Counted from the stretch's first letter, positions 34,655 through 43,476 are shown. The stretch is 64,000 nucleotides of DNA from Actinoallomurus bryophytorum (GCF_006716425.1 NZ_VFOZ01000001.1:5828001-5892000); one strand, 5' to 3'. Translations and numbers: made by a program. Notes: generated from the letters alone by a model not told the origin.

Positions 34655-34684
34655 AGGTTCGGGGGCCGTACGAACGAGGAACAC

Positions 34685-36562
34685 ATGAGACTCGCTGCCG
34701 CCGCCGTGATCGTCACCCTCTCCACCACAGCCGCCGGGGCCGCGTCCGCCGCCGTCCCGGCCAAGACCTCCGGGTTCGTCCGTGTCGACCAGGTCGGATA
34801 CGCCTCCGCCGAGCCCAAGCAGGCGTACCTCATGACGACCGCCGCCGCCCCCGGTGCGGGGTTCACCGTCGTCGACTCCCGTGGCCGCGCCGTGCTCGAC
34901 GGCAGGGCGGGAACGCGGCTCGGCTCGTGGAACTCCGCCTATCCCGACGTCTACCCCCTCGACCTCACCCGGCTACGGCGGCCGGGCACGTACCGGGTCA
35001 GGGCGGCCGGCACCGTCTCGCCGCCGTTCCGTGTCGGCTCCGCCCGGATGTTCCGAGGTCCGGCCGACGACGCGGCCGGGTTCTTCGGCACCCAGCGCGA
35101 CGGCGCCGACGTCATCCCCGGCGAGCTGCGCCGCAAGCCCTCACACCTGAACGACCGTACGGCCAAGGTCTACGACTGGCCGGCGTTCACCGGCGAGGAC
35201 ACCGACGAGATCGCCGGCGGCCTCAAGCGGGTCGGCGGCCCGGTCGACGTCGAGGGCGGCTGGTTCGACGCCGGGGACTTCCTGAAGTTCACCCACACCG
35301 CGGCCTTCGCCGACACGCTCCTGTGGGCGGCACGCCGCGACGGCGGCCCGGACCCGAAGATCACCGGCGAGGCGCGGCACGGCCTCGACTGGCTCGGCAA
35401 GATGTGGGACGCCAAGACCAGGACCCTCTACCTCCAGGTGGGCATCGGCTCGGGGAACGAGCAGGGCACGTTCGTCGGCGACCATGACACGTGGCGGCCA
35501 CCCGAGCAGGACGACGCCGACCGGGCGAAGGGCCATCAGTACCTCCGGAGCAGGCCGGTCTTTCGCGCGGCGCCTCCCGGCAAGCCGATCAGCCCGAACC
35601 TCGCCGGCCGGGTGAGCGCGGCGTTCGCGCTGGCCGCCCAGGTGGAGGCCGACCCGCGGCGTGCGCGTACGGACCTCGCGACGGCGGCGCAGATCTACTC
35701 GATGGCCAAGACCACGAACGTCGGCGAGCTGGCCACCGGCCTGCCGCACGCCTTCTACCCCGAGGACGCCTGGCACGACGACATGGAGCTGGGCGGCGCC
35801 GAGCTGGCGCTGGCCGCGAGGCGGCTCGGCGACCCCAGGGGGAAGACCTGGTTGGCCCAGGCGGCCACGTGGGCCGGGCAGTACATCGCCCACGACTCCG
35901 GCGGCGACACCTTCAACCTCTACGACGTCGGCGCGCTCGCCCACGCGGACCTGCTGCGGGCCATGCGCGGAGACCGCGCCCGGCTCGCGGTGACCGGCCC
36001 CCAGGTCATCGCCGACCTGAAGGCGCAGCTCACCACCGGGGCCAGGCGGGCCGGCGCCGATCCGTTCCGTGCCGGGGCGATCTACAGCGACTTCGACGCG
36101 GTGCCGCACTCGTTCGGGCTGGTCGCCACCGCACGCCTGTACCGGTCCGCCTCCGGTGACCGGAGCTTCGACGCCTTCGCGACGGCACAGCGCGACTGGG
36201 TCTTCGGCGCGAACGCGTGGGGCACCTCGTTCATGGTGGGGGAGGGCACGAACTTCGAGCGCTGCCCGCAGCACGTCGTCGCGAACCTGAGCGGGCGTAC
36301 GGATGGACGGCACCCCATCGCGACCGGCGCCGCGGTCAACGGCCCGAACGGTGTCGACGTGTTCGAGGACGGCCTGGACGACTATGTCGACGGCATGCGC
36401 CACTGCCCGCCGGACGGGTCGGACGCGAACGCGAGGTTCACCGGGCACGGCAGCCGGTACGTCGACGACGTGCGCTCGTGGCAGACCTCCGAGCCCGCCG
36501 ACGACTTCACCGCGCTCGGACTTTACGCCCTGACCCTTACCGCGACTCAGGACGGTCACTGA
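34685..36562 (+). CDS. Secreted glycoside hydrolase family 9 (endoglucanase-type)
   Basis: Signal peptide (MRLAAAAVIVTLSTTAAGAASA), then a CelD_N-like Ig domain (FVRVDQVGYASAEPKQAYL, residues ~30-120) and the GH9 (alpha/alpha)6 catalytic domain to the C terminus, 625 aa. Catalytic Asp pair D195/D198 in GGWFDAGDF; the acid Glu is probably E603 in the terminal SEPADDFTALGLYAL, a variant of the usual NEVAIDYNA block. Cleaves beta-1,4-glucans or related oligosaccharides outside the cell. The conserved His/Arg region reads GRHPIATGAAVNGPNGVDVFEDGLDDY. Transcription is likely controlled by the palindrome upstream. The sugar importer follows downstream. Exact substrate is uncertain. Confidence 0.93.
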   Translation: MRLAAAAVIVTLSTTAAGAASAAVPAKTSGFVRVDQVGYASAEPKQAYLMTTAAAPGAGFTVVDSRGRAVLDGRAGTRLGSWNSAYPDVYPLDLTRLRRPGTYRVRAAGTVSPPFRVGSARMFRGPADDAAGFFGTQRDGADVIPGELRRKPSHLNDRTAKVYDWPAFTGEDTDEIAGGLKRVGGPVDVEGGWFDAGDFLKFTHTAAFADTLLWAARRDGGPDPKITGEARHGLDWLGKMWDAKTRTLYLQVGIGSGNEQGTFVGDHDTWRPPEQDDADRAKGHQYLRSRPVFRAAPPGKPISPNLAGRVSAAFALAAQVEADPRRARTDLATAAQIYSMAKTTNVGELATGLPHAFYPEDAWHDDMELGGAELALAARRLGDPRGKTWLAQAATWAGQYIAHDSGGDTFNLYDVGALAHADLLRAMRGDRARLAVTGPQVIADLKAQLTTGARRAGADPFRAGAIYSDFDAVPHSFGLVATARLYRSASGDRSFDAFATAQRDWVFGANAWGTSFMVGEGTNFERCPQHVVANLSGRTDGRHPIATGAAVNGPNGVDVFEDGLDDYVDGMRHCPPDGSDANARFTGHGSRYVDDVRSWQTSEPADDFTALGLYALTLTATQDGH

Positions 36563-36573
36563 GCGGTCATCCG

Positions 36574-36626
36574 GCCGACTTCTAAGCCTGCGGCGGCTCG
36601 TCACGAAGGCGGGCCGCCCAGTCGGC
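36574..36626 (+). terminator. Stem-loop after the GH9 gene
   Basis: GCCGACT (36574-36580) pairs with AGTCGGC (36620-36626), enclosing a second smaller GGCGG/CCGCC stem. It starts 11 nt past the stop. Imperfect, so assigned with modest confidence. Confidence 0.4.
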
Positions 36627-36860
36627 TGCTTGACTCACGTTGTCATAGGTACGGCCTGCGGAAACGCGGTGATCAAGGGTCTGTACGGCTTACATGTCCG
36701 TCCGCGACGAGGCGCTCACGATCTGTTATGTGACGATCAGATTTCGATGTCGTAACCGTCCCATGTCTCCGCCTTTGGGGCCCTATACGCAGCAGCTCAC
36801 GAGGAATACGTTGTGCGCCCAAACAAACTGTTTCCTGGGGAGCTTGGAGAAGGTGTCGAC

Positions 36861-37952
36861 GTGAGATTGAAGCGCACGGCGTGTATCGCGGCGATCGCTG
36901 CCATGGCGACCGCGGGCCTTGCGGCCTGCGGCAGCGGCGACGACAGCAGCAGCAAGGGTGGCGCCTCCACCGGCGCGGCGAAGATCAAGGGCAAGGTCGG
37001 CATCATTCTGCCCGACACCAAGTCGTCTGTCCGCTGGGAGAGCTTCGACCGCCCGGTCCTGACCGCGGCGTTCCAGAAGGCCGGCATTCCCGCCGACATT
37101 CAGAACGCTGAGGGCGACAAGCAGCGGATGCAGACCATCGCCGACCAGATGATCACGAACGGCGCGACCATCCTGGCGATCGTCAACCTCGACTCCAACT
37201 CTGGCGCGGCCATCGAGGCCAAGGCCAAGCAGCAGGGCGTCCAGACGATCGACTACGACCGTCTCACGCTCGGTGGTTCCGCCGACTACTACGTCTCCTT
37301 CGACGGCACCGAGGTCGGCCGTACGCAGGGCGCGGGCCTGCAGAAGTGCCTCGGGGACAAGGCGTCGAACATCGTCTACCTCGACGGCTCGCCGACGGAC
37401 AACAACGCCACCCTCTTCAAGCAGGGTGCGCATGAGGTCCTCGACAAGGTGACCAACTACAAGAAGGTCGCCGAGCAGGCCGTCCCCGACTGGGACAACC
37501 AGAAGGCCGCGACGATCTTCGAGCAGATCTACACCCAGCAGAAGGGCAAGATCGACGGCGTCCTCGCCGCCAATGACGGCCTCGGCCAGGCCGCGATCTC
37601 GATCCTGAAGAAGAACAACGACAAGATCCCGGTGACCGGCCAGGACGCCACGCCGCAGGGCCTGCAGAACATCCTCGACGGCACGCAGTGCATGACGGTC
37701 TACAAGCCGAACAAGCAGGAGGCCGACAGCCTCGTCAGCGTGGTCACCGCGCTGGCCAAGGGTCAGAAGCCGCAGGCCACCGCGACCGCCAACGACCCGG
37801 TCGGAAAGCGGAACGTGCCCTCGATCCTGCTCAAGCCGATCTCGATCACCAAGGACAACGTCAAGGACGTCATCACCGACGGCGGCGTGAAGGCCGCCGA
37901 CGTCTGCAAGGGCGCCTACGCCGCCAAGTGCAAGGCGGCCGGAATCGAGTGA
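36861..37952 (+). CDS. Sugar ABC transporter substrate-binding lipoprotein (XylF-like)
   Basis: 363 aa. GTG start fixed by GGAGAAGG 7 nt upstream; signal with lipobox AGLAACG (C23). Periplasmic-binding-protein type 1 fold: VGIILPDTKSSVRWESFDRPVLTAAF, ITNGATILAIVNLDSNSGAAIEAKAKQQGVQTIDYDRL, SFDGTEVGRTQG and VLAANDGLGQAAI. These are the XylF/xylose-binding signatures. It is a membrane-tethered receptor for D-xylose or a similar pentose, feeding the ATPase and permease encoded next. A stem-loop follows that would lower expression of the downstream genes. Confidence 0.92.
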   Translation: MRLKRTACIAAIAAMATAGLAACGSGDDSSSKGGASTGAAKIKGKVGIILPDTKSSVRWESFDRPVLTAAFQKAGIPADIQNAEGDKQRMQTIADQMITNGATILAIVNLDSNSGAAIEAKAKQQGVQTIDYDRLTLGGSADYYVSFDGTEVGRTQGAGLQKCLGDKASNIVYLDGSPTDNNATLFKQGAHEVLDKVTNYKKVAEQAVPDWDNQKAATIFEQIYTQQKGKIDGVLAANDGLGQAAISILKKNNDKIPVTGQDATPQGLQNILDGTQCMTVYKPNKQEADSLVSVVTALAKGQKPQATATANDPVGKRNVPSILLKPISITKDNVKDVITDGGVKAADVCKGAYAAKCKAAGIE

Positions 37953-37961
37953 TAGTGGACA

Positions 37962-37987
37962 GGGGTGCCCGGTCGGCCGGGCACCCC
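37962..37987 (+). terminator. Intra-operon hairpin between binding protein and ATPase genes
   Basis: GGGGTGCCCGG (37962-37972) and CCGGGCACCCC (37977-37987) pair perfectly around TCGG. An outer GGACAG/CTGTCC pair (37957-37962 and 37995-38000) could extend it. It lies 10 nt past the binding-protein stop. Likely a partial terminator or mRNA stabiliser that keeps binding protein in excess. Confidence 0.7.
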
Positions 37988-38015
37988 GTTTCCGCTGTCC
38001 AAGGGAGTGCAAGCG

Positions 38016-38801
38016 TTGTCTGAGAACGGAACCCCCGCCCTCGAGCTCGTGGGGATCAACAAGAGCTTCGGAGCCGTACACGTGCTCCACGACGTCGACC
38101 TCGCCGTCTATCCCGGTCAGGTGACCGCGCTGATCGGCGACAACGGCGCCGGCAAGTCGACACTCATCAAAAGCATCGCCGGGATCTACCCGGTGGACTC
38201 CGGCCGCGTCCTCTTCGAGGGCAACGAAGTCCACATCAGCAGCCCGAAAGACGCCGCGGACCTCGGCATCGAGATCGTCTACCAGGATCTCGCGCTCGCC
38301 GACAATCTCGACATCGCGCAGAACATGTTCCTCGGCCGTGAGCGCAAGCGGGGCATCGTCCTGGACGAGGCGTCCATGGAGCAGGCCGCACGCGACACGC
38401 TCGCGCGGCTCTCGGTGCGCACCGTCAGTTCGGTCCGCCAGCTCGTCGCCAGCCTGTCCGGCGGCCAGCGGCAGACCGTGGCGATCGCCAAGGCCGTGCT
38501 GTGGGAGTCCAAGGTGGTCGTCCTCGACGAGCCGACCGCCGCGCTGGGCGTCGCCCAGACGCGGCAGGTCCTGGACCTGGTCCGGCGCCTCGCCGAGACC
38601 GGTCACGGCGTCGTCCTGGTCTCGCACAACATGAACGACGTGTTCGAGGTCGCGGACCGGATCACCACCCTGTACCTGGGGCGCGTGGCCGCCGACGTCA
38701 AGCGGGCCGACGTCACCCAGAGCCAGGTGGTCGAGCTGATGACCCTGGGCCGTTCTGGTGATCTCGGTCTCGCGCCCGCGACCGCCGCCGAAAGCATCTG
38801 A
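38016..38801 (+). CDS. Sugar ABC transporter ATP-binding protein, single-domain (XylG/FrcA-like)
   Basis: 261 aa with one ABC module: Walker A LIGDNGAGKSTL, Q-loop VYQDLALADNLD, signature LSGGQRQTVAIA, Walker B VVVLDEPTAALGV, switch VSHNMNDV. Classic XylG has two tandem modules (~500 aa); this is the half-size form also used by fructose/ribose-type importers, presumably working as a homodimer. TTG start 8 nt after AAGGGAG at 38001-38007; GTG at 38007 is in frame. It energises the permease encoded 11 nt downstream. Confidence 0.92.
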   Translation: MSENGTPALELVGINKSFGAVHVLHDVDLAVYPGQVTALIGDNGAGKSTLIKSIAGIYPVDSGRVLFEGNEVHISSPKDAADLGIEIVYQDLALADNLDIAQNMFLGRERKRGIVLDEASMEQAARDTLARLSVRTVSSVRQLVASLSGGQRQTVAIAKAVLWESKVVVLDEPTAALGVAQTRQVLDLVRRLAETGHGVVLVSHNMNDVFEVADRITTLYLGRVAADVKRADVTQSQVVELMTLGRSGDLGLAPATAAESI

Positions 38802-38812
38802 GGATCCTGCGA

Positions 38813-40132
38813 ATGTCCACCGAAACCCCCCGGCCGGCCGACACCGCCGACGAGACGGTCACCGACTCGCCCGCAAAGAGCGGGTCCGTCGCGCAGTCCG
38901 ACTTCACCACCGACACCCGTGTGCAGACGGTGTCGACGGCGATCGACGGCTACGTGGTCAAGCTGCGCTCCGGTGACCTCGGCGCACTGCCCGCGATCTT
39001 CGGGCTCGTCGTCCTGATCATCCTGTTCTACGGGCTGCGCCCGGAGACCTTCCTCTCCAAGTTCAACATCGCCAACCTGCTCGTGCAGGCGCTGCCGGTC
39101 ACCATCCTCGCCATGGGCCTGGTGTTCGTGCTGCTGCTCGGCGAGATCGACCTGTCCGCCGGCGTCGCGAGCGGTGCCTGTGCCGCGGTCATGGGCAAAC
39201 TCATGGTCGACAGCGGCACGAACTGGCTGGTCGCCGTGCTCGCGGCCGCCGTCACCGGTCTCCTCATCGGCCTGCTGATCGGTGCACTCGTCGCCATCGT
39301 GCGGATCCCATCGTTCGTCGTGACACTCGCGTTGTTCCTCGGCCTGCAGGGCATCGCGCTGAAACTGATCGGCGAGGGCGGCACCGTCCCGATCCACAAC
39401 AACGTCATCTACGCGCTGGCCAACAAGTACATGCCGGTCTGGCTGGGCTGGACCCTCGCGATCGTCTGCGCTCTCCTCTACGCGGGCATCCAGCTGCTCC
39501 GCTGGCAGCGGCAGAACTCCAAGGGCCTGTCGCGCCGCCCCCTCGCCCTGATCCTCGTCCAGGTCGCGCTCGTCGCCGTCGCGCTCCTCGGCGGCGCGTA
39601 CGTGCTGAACCTCAACCGGGCACGTACGCCACTCGCGCCGTTCTTCGGCGGTGTGCCGTGGGGAGTGCCGCTCGTCGCGGTACTGCTGATCATCTGCACG
39701 TTCGTGCTGGGCCGCACGAGCTACGGACGGCACCTGTACGCCGTCGGTGGCAACGCCGAGGCCGCTCGCCGGGCCGGTATCAACGTGACCCGGCTCCGCA
39801 TGTCCGTGTTCATGATCTGCTCCGTGCTGGCGGCGGTGAGTGGCATCGTCGCCGCCTCCCGCCTCAACTCGGTGACACCGGACGCGGGCGCGGGCAACAC
39901 GCTGCTGTACGCGGTCGGCGCCGCCGTCATCGGCGGCACCAGCCTCTTCGGCGGCAAGGGCAAGGCACGGGACGCGATCCTCGGTGGTCTCGTCATCGCG
40001 ATCATCGACAACGGCCTGGGCCTGCTCGGCGCCAAGGCGTACCTCAACTACCTGATCACCGGTGGCTTCCTTCTGCTCGCCGCGAGCATCGACGCGCTGG
40101 CGCGCCGTCGCCGTTCTGCGACCGGCAGCTGA
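38813..40132 (+). CDS. Sugar ABC transporter permease (XylH-like)
   Basis: 439 aa, BPD_transp_2 family. A hydrophilic N terminus (~60 residues) precedes about ten to twelve membrane helices. Signatures include LVFVLLLGEIDLSAGVASG near the first third and GRHLYAVGGNAEAARRAGI and AAVIGGTSLFGGKGKARDAILG near the end. It forms the translocation path for the sugar delivered by the XylF-like lipoprotein. Overlaps no gene; the ROK regulator starts 17 nt downstream. Confidence 0.94.
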   Translation: MSTETPRPADTADETVTDSPAKSGSVAQSDFTTDTRVQTVSTAIDGYVVKLRSGDLGALPAIFGLVVLIILFYGLRPETFLSKFNIANLLVQALPVTILAMGLVFVLLLGEIDLSAGVASGACAAVMGKLMVDSGTNWLVAVLAAAVTGLLIGLLIGALVAIVRIPSFVVTLALFLGLQGIALKLIGEGGTVPIHNNVIYALANKYMPVWLGWTLAIVCALLYAGIQLLRWQRQNSKGLSRRPLALILVQVALVAVALLGGAYVLNLNRARTPLAPFFGGVPWGVPLVAVLLIICTFVLGRTSYGRHLYAVGGNAEAARRAGINVTRLRMSVFMICSVLAAVSGIVAASRLNSVTPDAGAGNTLLYAVGAAVIGGTSLFGGKGKARDAILGGLVIAIIDNGLGLLGAKAYLNYLITGGFLLLAASIDALARRRRSATGS

Positions 40133-40149
40133 CGCCGGGAGGCGTTCTC

Positions 40150-41355
40150 GTGACGCGTCGGCGCATTCGCGGGTCGACTCAGGACGACGTACGCCGGCAC
40201 AACCTCGGGACGATCCTCACCGAGGTGCACCGGCACGGCTACCGGTCGCGTGCTCTGCTCACCGCGGAGATGGGGCTGAACCGGAGTACCATCGGCGACC
40301 TGGTCGCCGAACTGACGGAGGCCGGGCTCGTCCTGCAGCGCTCTGCGAGCGCCCAGGGACGGGCCGGCCGCCCGTCGCTGGAGGTGGTGCCCTCTCCTGA
40401 GGGCGTGTACGTACTCGCCGTCGACCTGGGCGTACGCCACCTCGCGGTGGCGAGGGTCGGGCTCGGCGGCGACGTCCTCGACCGCGTCGACGTGGACTCC
40501 GAACGCGACTGGAGCGACCTCGACATCACCGTCGACGCGATCGCGGAGGCGTGCCGAGGGCTGCGCCGCGGCGCGCCGGCCCGCGCACGCTGCGTCGGCG
40601 TCGGCCTCTCCGTACCGGGCGTAGTCAGACAGGAGGACGGCCTGCTCCGGTTCGCGCCGAACCTGGGCTGGACCGACCTGCCACTCGGCGCCCGGCTGGG
40701 AGAGCGGCTGGACCTGCCCGCCGTGATCGCCAACGACGCCGACCTCGGCGCGCTCGCCGAACACTGGCGGGGGGTCGCCGTCGGCTACGAGCACGTGGTG
40801 GTGGTCTCCGGTGAGATCGGCATCGGCGGCGGCATCCTGGTCGGCGGCCGCCCGTTGCGCGGCCGCGGAGGGTACGCGGGCGAGATCGGCCACCTGCGCG
40901 TGAACCCGGACGGACGGCCCTGCCGCTGCGGATCCTCCGGCTGCCTGGAGACCGAGATCGGAGCGGACGCCCTGCTGCGGGAGGCCGGCCGTCGCCCGGG
41001 CAGTGGAATGGACGCCTACCGCGCCGTTCTGGCCGAGGCCGCCGCGGGCGACGAGGAGGCCAAGAACGCCGCCGCTCGCGTCGCGCGCTGGCTCGGCGTC
41101 GGCGTCGGCATCCTGGTCAACACCTTCAACCCGGACATCGTGATCCTCGGCGGCCCGCTGGGCGAGCTGTACAAGGCGACCGCGGACATCGTCGAGGAGG
41201 CGACCGCCCGGTCGTCCCTGGTCGCACCGCGAGAGCAGGTGCGCCTGGCCGCCTCCGCGCTGGGCCCCGACGCCCAGATCGTGGGCGCCGCCGAACTCGC
41301 CTTCGAGCCCCTCCTCGAAGACCCGATCGGCACCCTGACCCACCGCGCGGCCTGA
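40150..41355 (+). CDS. ROK-family transcriptional repressor (XylR/NagC-type)
   Basis: 401 aa. N-terminal winged HTH (~18-75: HNLGTILTEVHRHGYRSRALLTAEMGLNRSTIGDLVAELTEAGLV), then the ROK sugar-kinase-like fold: VDLGVRHLAVARV phosphate-binding strand, NDADLGALAEHWRG, GEIGIGGGILVGG, and zinc site GEIGHLRV plus CRCGSSGCLE. GTG start with GGGAGG 6 nt upstream. Last gene of the xylose-type operon, so a sugar-responsive repressor of that operon and perhaps of the GH9 gene. Confidence 0.93.
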   Translation: MTRRRIRGSTQDDVRRHNLGTILTEVHRHGYRSRALLTAEMGLNRSTIGDLVAELTEAGLVLQRSASAQGRAGRPSLEVVPSPEGVYVLAVDLGVRHLAVARVGLGGDVLDRVDVDSERDWSDLDITVDAIAEACRGLRRGAPARARCVGVGLSVPGVVRQEDGLLRFAPNLGWTDLPLGARLGERLDLPAVIANDADLGALAEHWRGVAVGYEHVVVVSGEIGIGGGILVGGRPLRGRGGYAGEIGHLRVNPDGRPCRCGSSGCLETEIGADALLREAGRRPGSGMDAYRAVLAEAAAGDEEAKNAAARVARWLGVGVGILVNTFNPDIVILGGPLGELYKATADIVEEATARSSLVAPREQVRLAASALGPDAQIVGAAELAFEPLLEDPIGTLTHRAA

Positions 41356-41378
41356 GCCCGCTCGTACGGGAAACCGTC

Positions 41379-42221
41379 CTACCGGCGCCGCGCCGCCCAC
41401 ACGGTCCTTGTGTCGCGAACGGTGAGGTCCTCGCGGCGCAGGACGGAATCGGGCCCGTCATCGTCGATGAGCGCGTCGAGCGTGGCCAGGTCGCCGACGT
41501 CGATCCGGCCGTCCATGCGGGACCGGACGCGGCGCAGGGACGCCTGGGCGTAGCGGCCGGCGGAGGGGGGAAGCGGCGGCGTCAGGTCGATGGCGAAGGT
41601 CCGCTCGGCCTCGACCGTGAAGCCCGCCTGGCGCAGGCGTGAGGCCCAGTCCGAACCGATATGCGGTAGTGCCTCGGCCCGCGCTCCGGCCACGGCCGCG
41701 TTGCAGCGCGCTTCCAGTCCGGGGCGGCCGATGCCGAGGTCGTCGGGCAGGAAGCGCGGGAAGGAGTCCATCTCGGCCAGGGCCAGGAGCCCGCCGGGAC
41801 GAAGCGTGGCGAAGACCTCGGACAGGACGCGGCCGGGGTCGGCCATGTGGTGGAGAGAGTTGGACGCCCAGACCAGGTCGACGGTGTCGACGGCGGGCCA
41901 TGCCGCGTCCAGGTTCGCCTGTACGGTGCGGATCCGGTCGGCCACGCCGCGATCGCGGGCCTTGTCCCTGAGGCGGCCCAGCAGGTTCTCGGACAGGTCC
42001 ACGGCGATCACCTCGGCGCCCGTGAAGCGCTGGGCGAGGGCGAGTGTGCCGGCGCCGGTTCCGCTGCCCACGTCGAGGATCCGGCGGCAGGGAGGGCCGA
42101 GGGCCTCGACCCAGGCGGTCACCTCGGACAGGTAGGAGTGCATGACCTCGGCGTCGAGGTCCAGGAGCTCGGCCATCGCGGCGGAGTCGGTCTCGGCGGG
42201 GGAGTGGTGGTGGTGTTCCAT
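41379..42221 (-). CDS. Class I SAM-dependent methyltransferase
   Basis: 280 aa. SAM-binding motif I ILDVGSGTGAGTLALAQRF (48-66), acidic motif VIAVDLSENLL, motif LVWASNSLHHMADP, and post-motif LRPGGLLALAEMD: a UbiE/Methyltransf_11/25-type fold. The N terminus is His-rich (MEHHHHSPAETDS). The start is divergent and only 47 bp from the XRE-cupin regulator, a pairing seen widely in actinomycetes that suggests regulation by it. Substrate unknown. Confidence 0.88.
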   Translation of the reverse strand: MEHHHHSPAETDSAAMAELLDLDAEVMHSYLSEVTAWVEALGPPCRRILDVGSGTGAGTLALAQRFTGAEVIAVDLSENLLGRLRDKARDRGVADRIRTVQANLDAAWPAVDTVDLVWASNSLHHMADPGRVLSEVFATLRPGGLLALAEMDSFPRFLPDDLGIGRPGLEARCNAAVAGARAEALPHIGSDWASRLRQAGFTVEAERTFAIDLTPPLPPSAGRYAQASLRRVRSRMDGRIDVGDLATLDALIDDDGPDSVLRREDLTVRDTRTVWAARRR

Positions 42222-42261
42222 GCCACGACCCTAGCCTCGCCTTGCGCCGATGGCATAGCAT

Positions 42262-42278
42262 CTTGCGTATGACGCAAG
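42262..42278. promoter_or_regulatory. Palindrome centred on the start codon of the XRE-cupin gene
   Basis: CTTGCGT (42262-42268), the ATG start codon, then ACGCAAG (42272-42278). The 7-bp arms are perfect. A possible -10 element TAGCAT (42256-42261) lies just upstream, which would make the message leaderless. An operator here would let the XRE protein block its own initiation and the divergent methyltransferase promoter. Confidence 0.5.
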
Positions 42279-42847
42279 ACGGTGACCTCGACGCTCTGGT
42301 CCGCAGCCGGATCAGAGGGTTGCGCCTGGCACGGGACTGGTCGCTCGACGACCTTGCCGCCCGCTGCTACCTGAGCCCTTCCACCCTGAGCCGGATCGAG
42401 ACCGGCCACCGGCGGATCGCCCTCGACCAGCTCGCCCCGATCGCACGGGCCCTGGGGACCACCCTCGACCAGCTGGTGGAGTCCGCCGATGACGGTGACG
42501 TGGTGATCAGGCCACGGCGCGACGTGGTGCGGGGGGTCACCACGTGGATGTTGAGCCGTGAGCCCGGACCGAACGGCATGTCCGTGGCCAAGATGCGCGT
42601 CACCAGGGCGGAGCCCCGGCGCGGCGCCGACGAGCTGAAGGTCCATCCGGGCAAGGACTGGTTCACGGTCCTGTCGGGCACCATCGTGCTGCTGCTGGGG
42701 GAGCGGACGATCCTGGTCGAGGCCGGCCAGGCGGCGGAGTTCTCCACGATGATCCCGCATGCCTTCGGCGCCAAGGACGGCCCGGCCGAGATCCTGTGCA
42801 TCCTCGACCACGACGGGCAGCGCACCCATCTCCATCCCTCACCGTGA
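42269..42847 (+). CDS. XRE-family regulator with cupin domain
   Basis: 192 aa. HTH_3 (residues ~9-65: VRSRIRGLRLARDWSLDDLAARCYLSPSTLSRIETGHRRIALDQLAPIARAL) followed by a C-terminal cupin sensing domain (~110-188: LKVHPGKDWFTVLSGTIVLLLGERTILVEAGQAAEFSTMIPHAFGA). ATG at 42269 sits inside a palindrome; no Shine-Dalgarno is visible, consistent with leaderless translation. The stop overlaps the NUDIX start (GTGA). Likely represses itself and the divergent methyltransferase in response to a small ligand. Confidence 0.92.
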   Translation: MTQDGDLDALVRSRIRGLRLARDWSLDDLAARCYLSPSTLSRIETGHRRIALDQLAPIARALGTTLDQLVESADDGDVVIRPRRDVVRGVTTWMLSREPGPNGMSVAKMRVTRAEPRRGADELKVHPGKDWFTVLSGTIVLLLGERTILVEAGQAAEFSTMIPHAFGAKDGPAEILCILDHDGQRTHLHPSP

Positions 42848-43458
42848 GCGGCCTCGGGGACGCCCGGCGGGTGCCGGGCGATGATCGGGCCCGGCTTGCC
42901 GGTCTTGTCGAGCGGGTCCCTCCTCTCGACGCCGAGGAGGCCGCGCACCGGGACTACGTACGGGCCTGGATCGCCGGTGGCGCCCCGCTCCACCGCGTCC
43001 GCAAGCCGGACGTGCCAAAGATCCACCTCGTGAGCTACTTCGTCGTCGTGGACCCGCTCCGGGGGAGACTCCTGCTCGTCGACCATCGCGGCGCGGGGCT
43101 GCGGCTGCCGACGGGCGGTCATGTGGAAGCGTCCGACGCCGACCCGTGGGCGACGGTCCGCCGTGAGTGTCCTGAGGAGCTCGGCATCGAGGCGGCCCCG
43201 CTGGAGGCGACGGGAACGACGCCGTTCTTCACCTCGGTGGCGCGGACGCGTGGCCACGGGCCGCACACCGACGTCTCGCTCTGGTACGCCGTCCGGGCCG
43301 GCGCCGAGGAGATCACCGGCTGGGACACCCGTGAGTTCGCGGGCATCGGCTGGGCGACCCCTCGGCAGATCCTCGGCGCGCGGCCGGAGACCCTGGGCCC
43401 GCATCTCAAGAGGGCCGTGCGCCGGCTCACCGCGATCACGGGCACCCTCGGAGGCTGA
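42844..43458 (+). CDS. NUDIX hydrolase
   Basis: 204 aa. NUDIX box GGHVEASDADPWATVRRE then CPEELGI: R-E-x-x-E-E-x-G is intact, but one extra residue shifts the upstream acidic residue relative to the canonical G-x5-E spacing. Preceded by IHLVSYFVVVDPLRGRLLLVDHRGAGLRLP. Cleaves a nucleoside-diphosphate-linked compound; substrate unknown. GTG start overlaps the regulator stop by GTGA, so it is coexpressed with the XRE-cupin protein. Confidence 0.88.
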   Translation: MSGLGDARRVPGDDRARLAGLVERVPPLDAEEAAHRDYVRAWIAGGAPLHRVRKPDVPKIHLVSYFVVVDPLRGRLLLVDHRGAGLRLPTGGHVEASDADPWATVRRECPEELGIEAAPLEATGTTPFFTSVARTRGHGPHTDVSLWYAVRAGAEEITGWDTREFAGIGWATPRQILGARPETLGPHLKRAVRRLTAITGTLGG

Positions 43459-43476
43459 GGGCGCCCGCGTCCGCGG

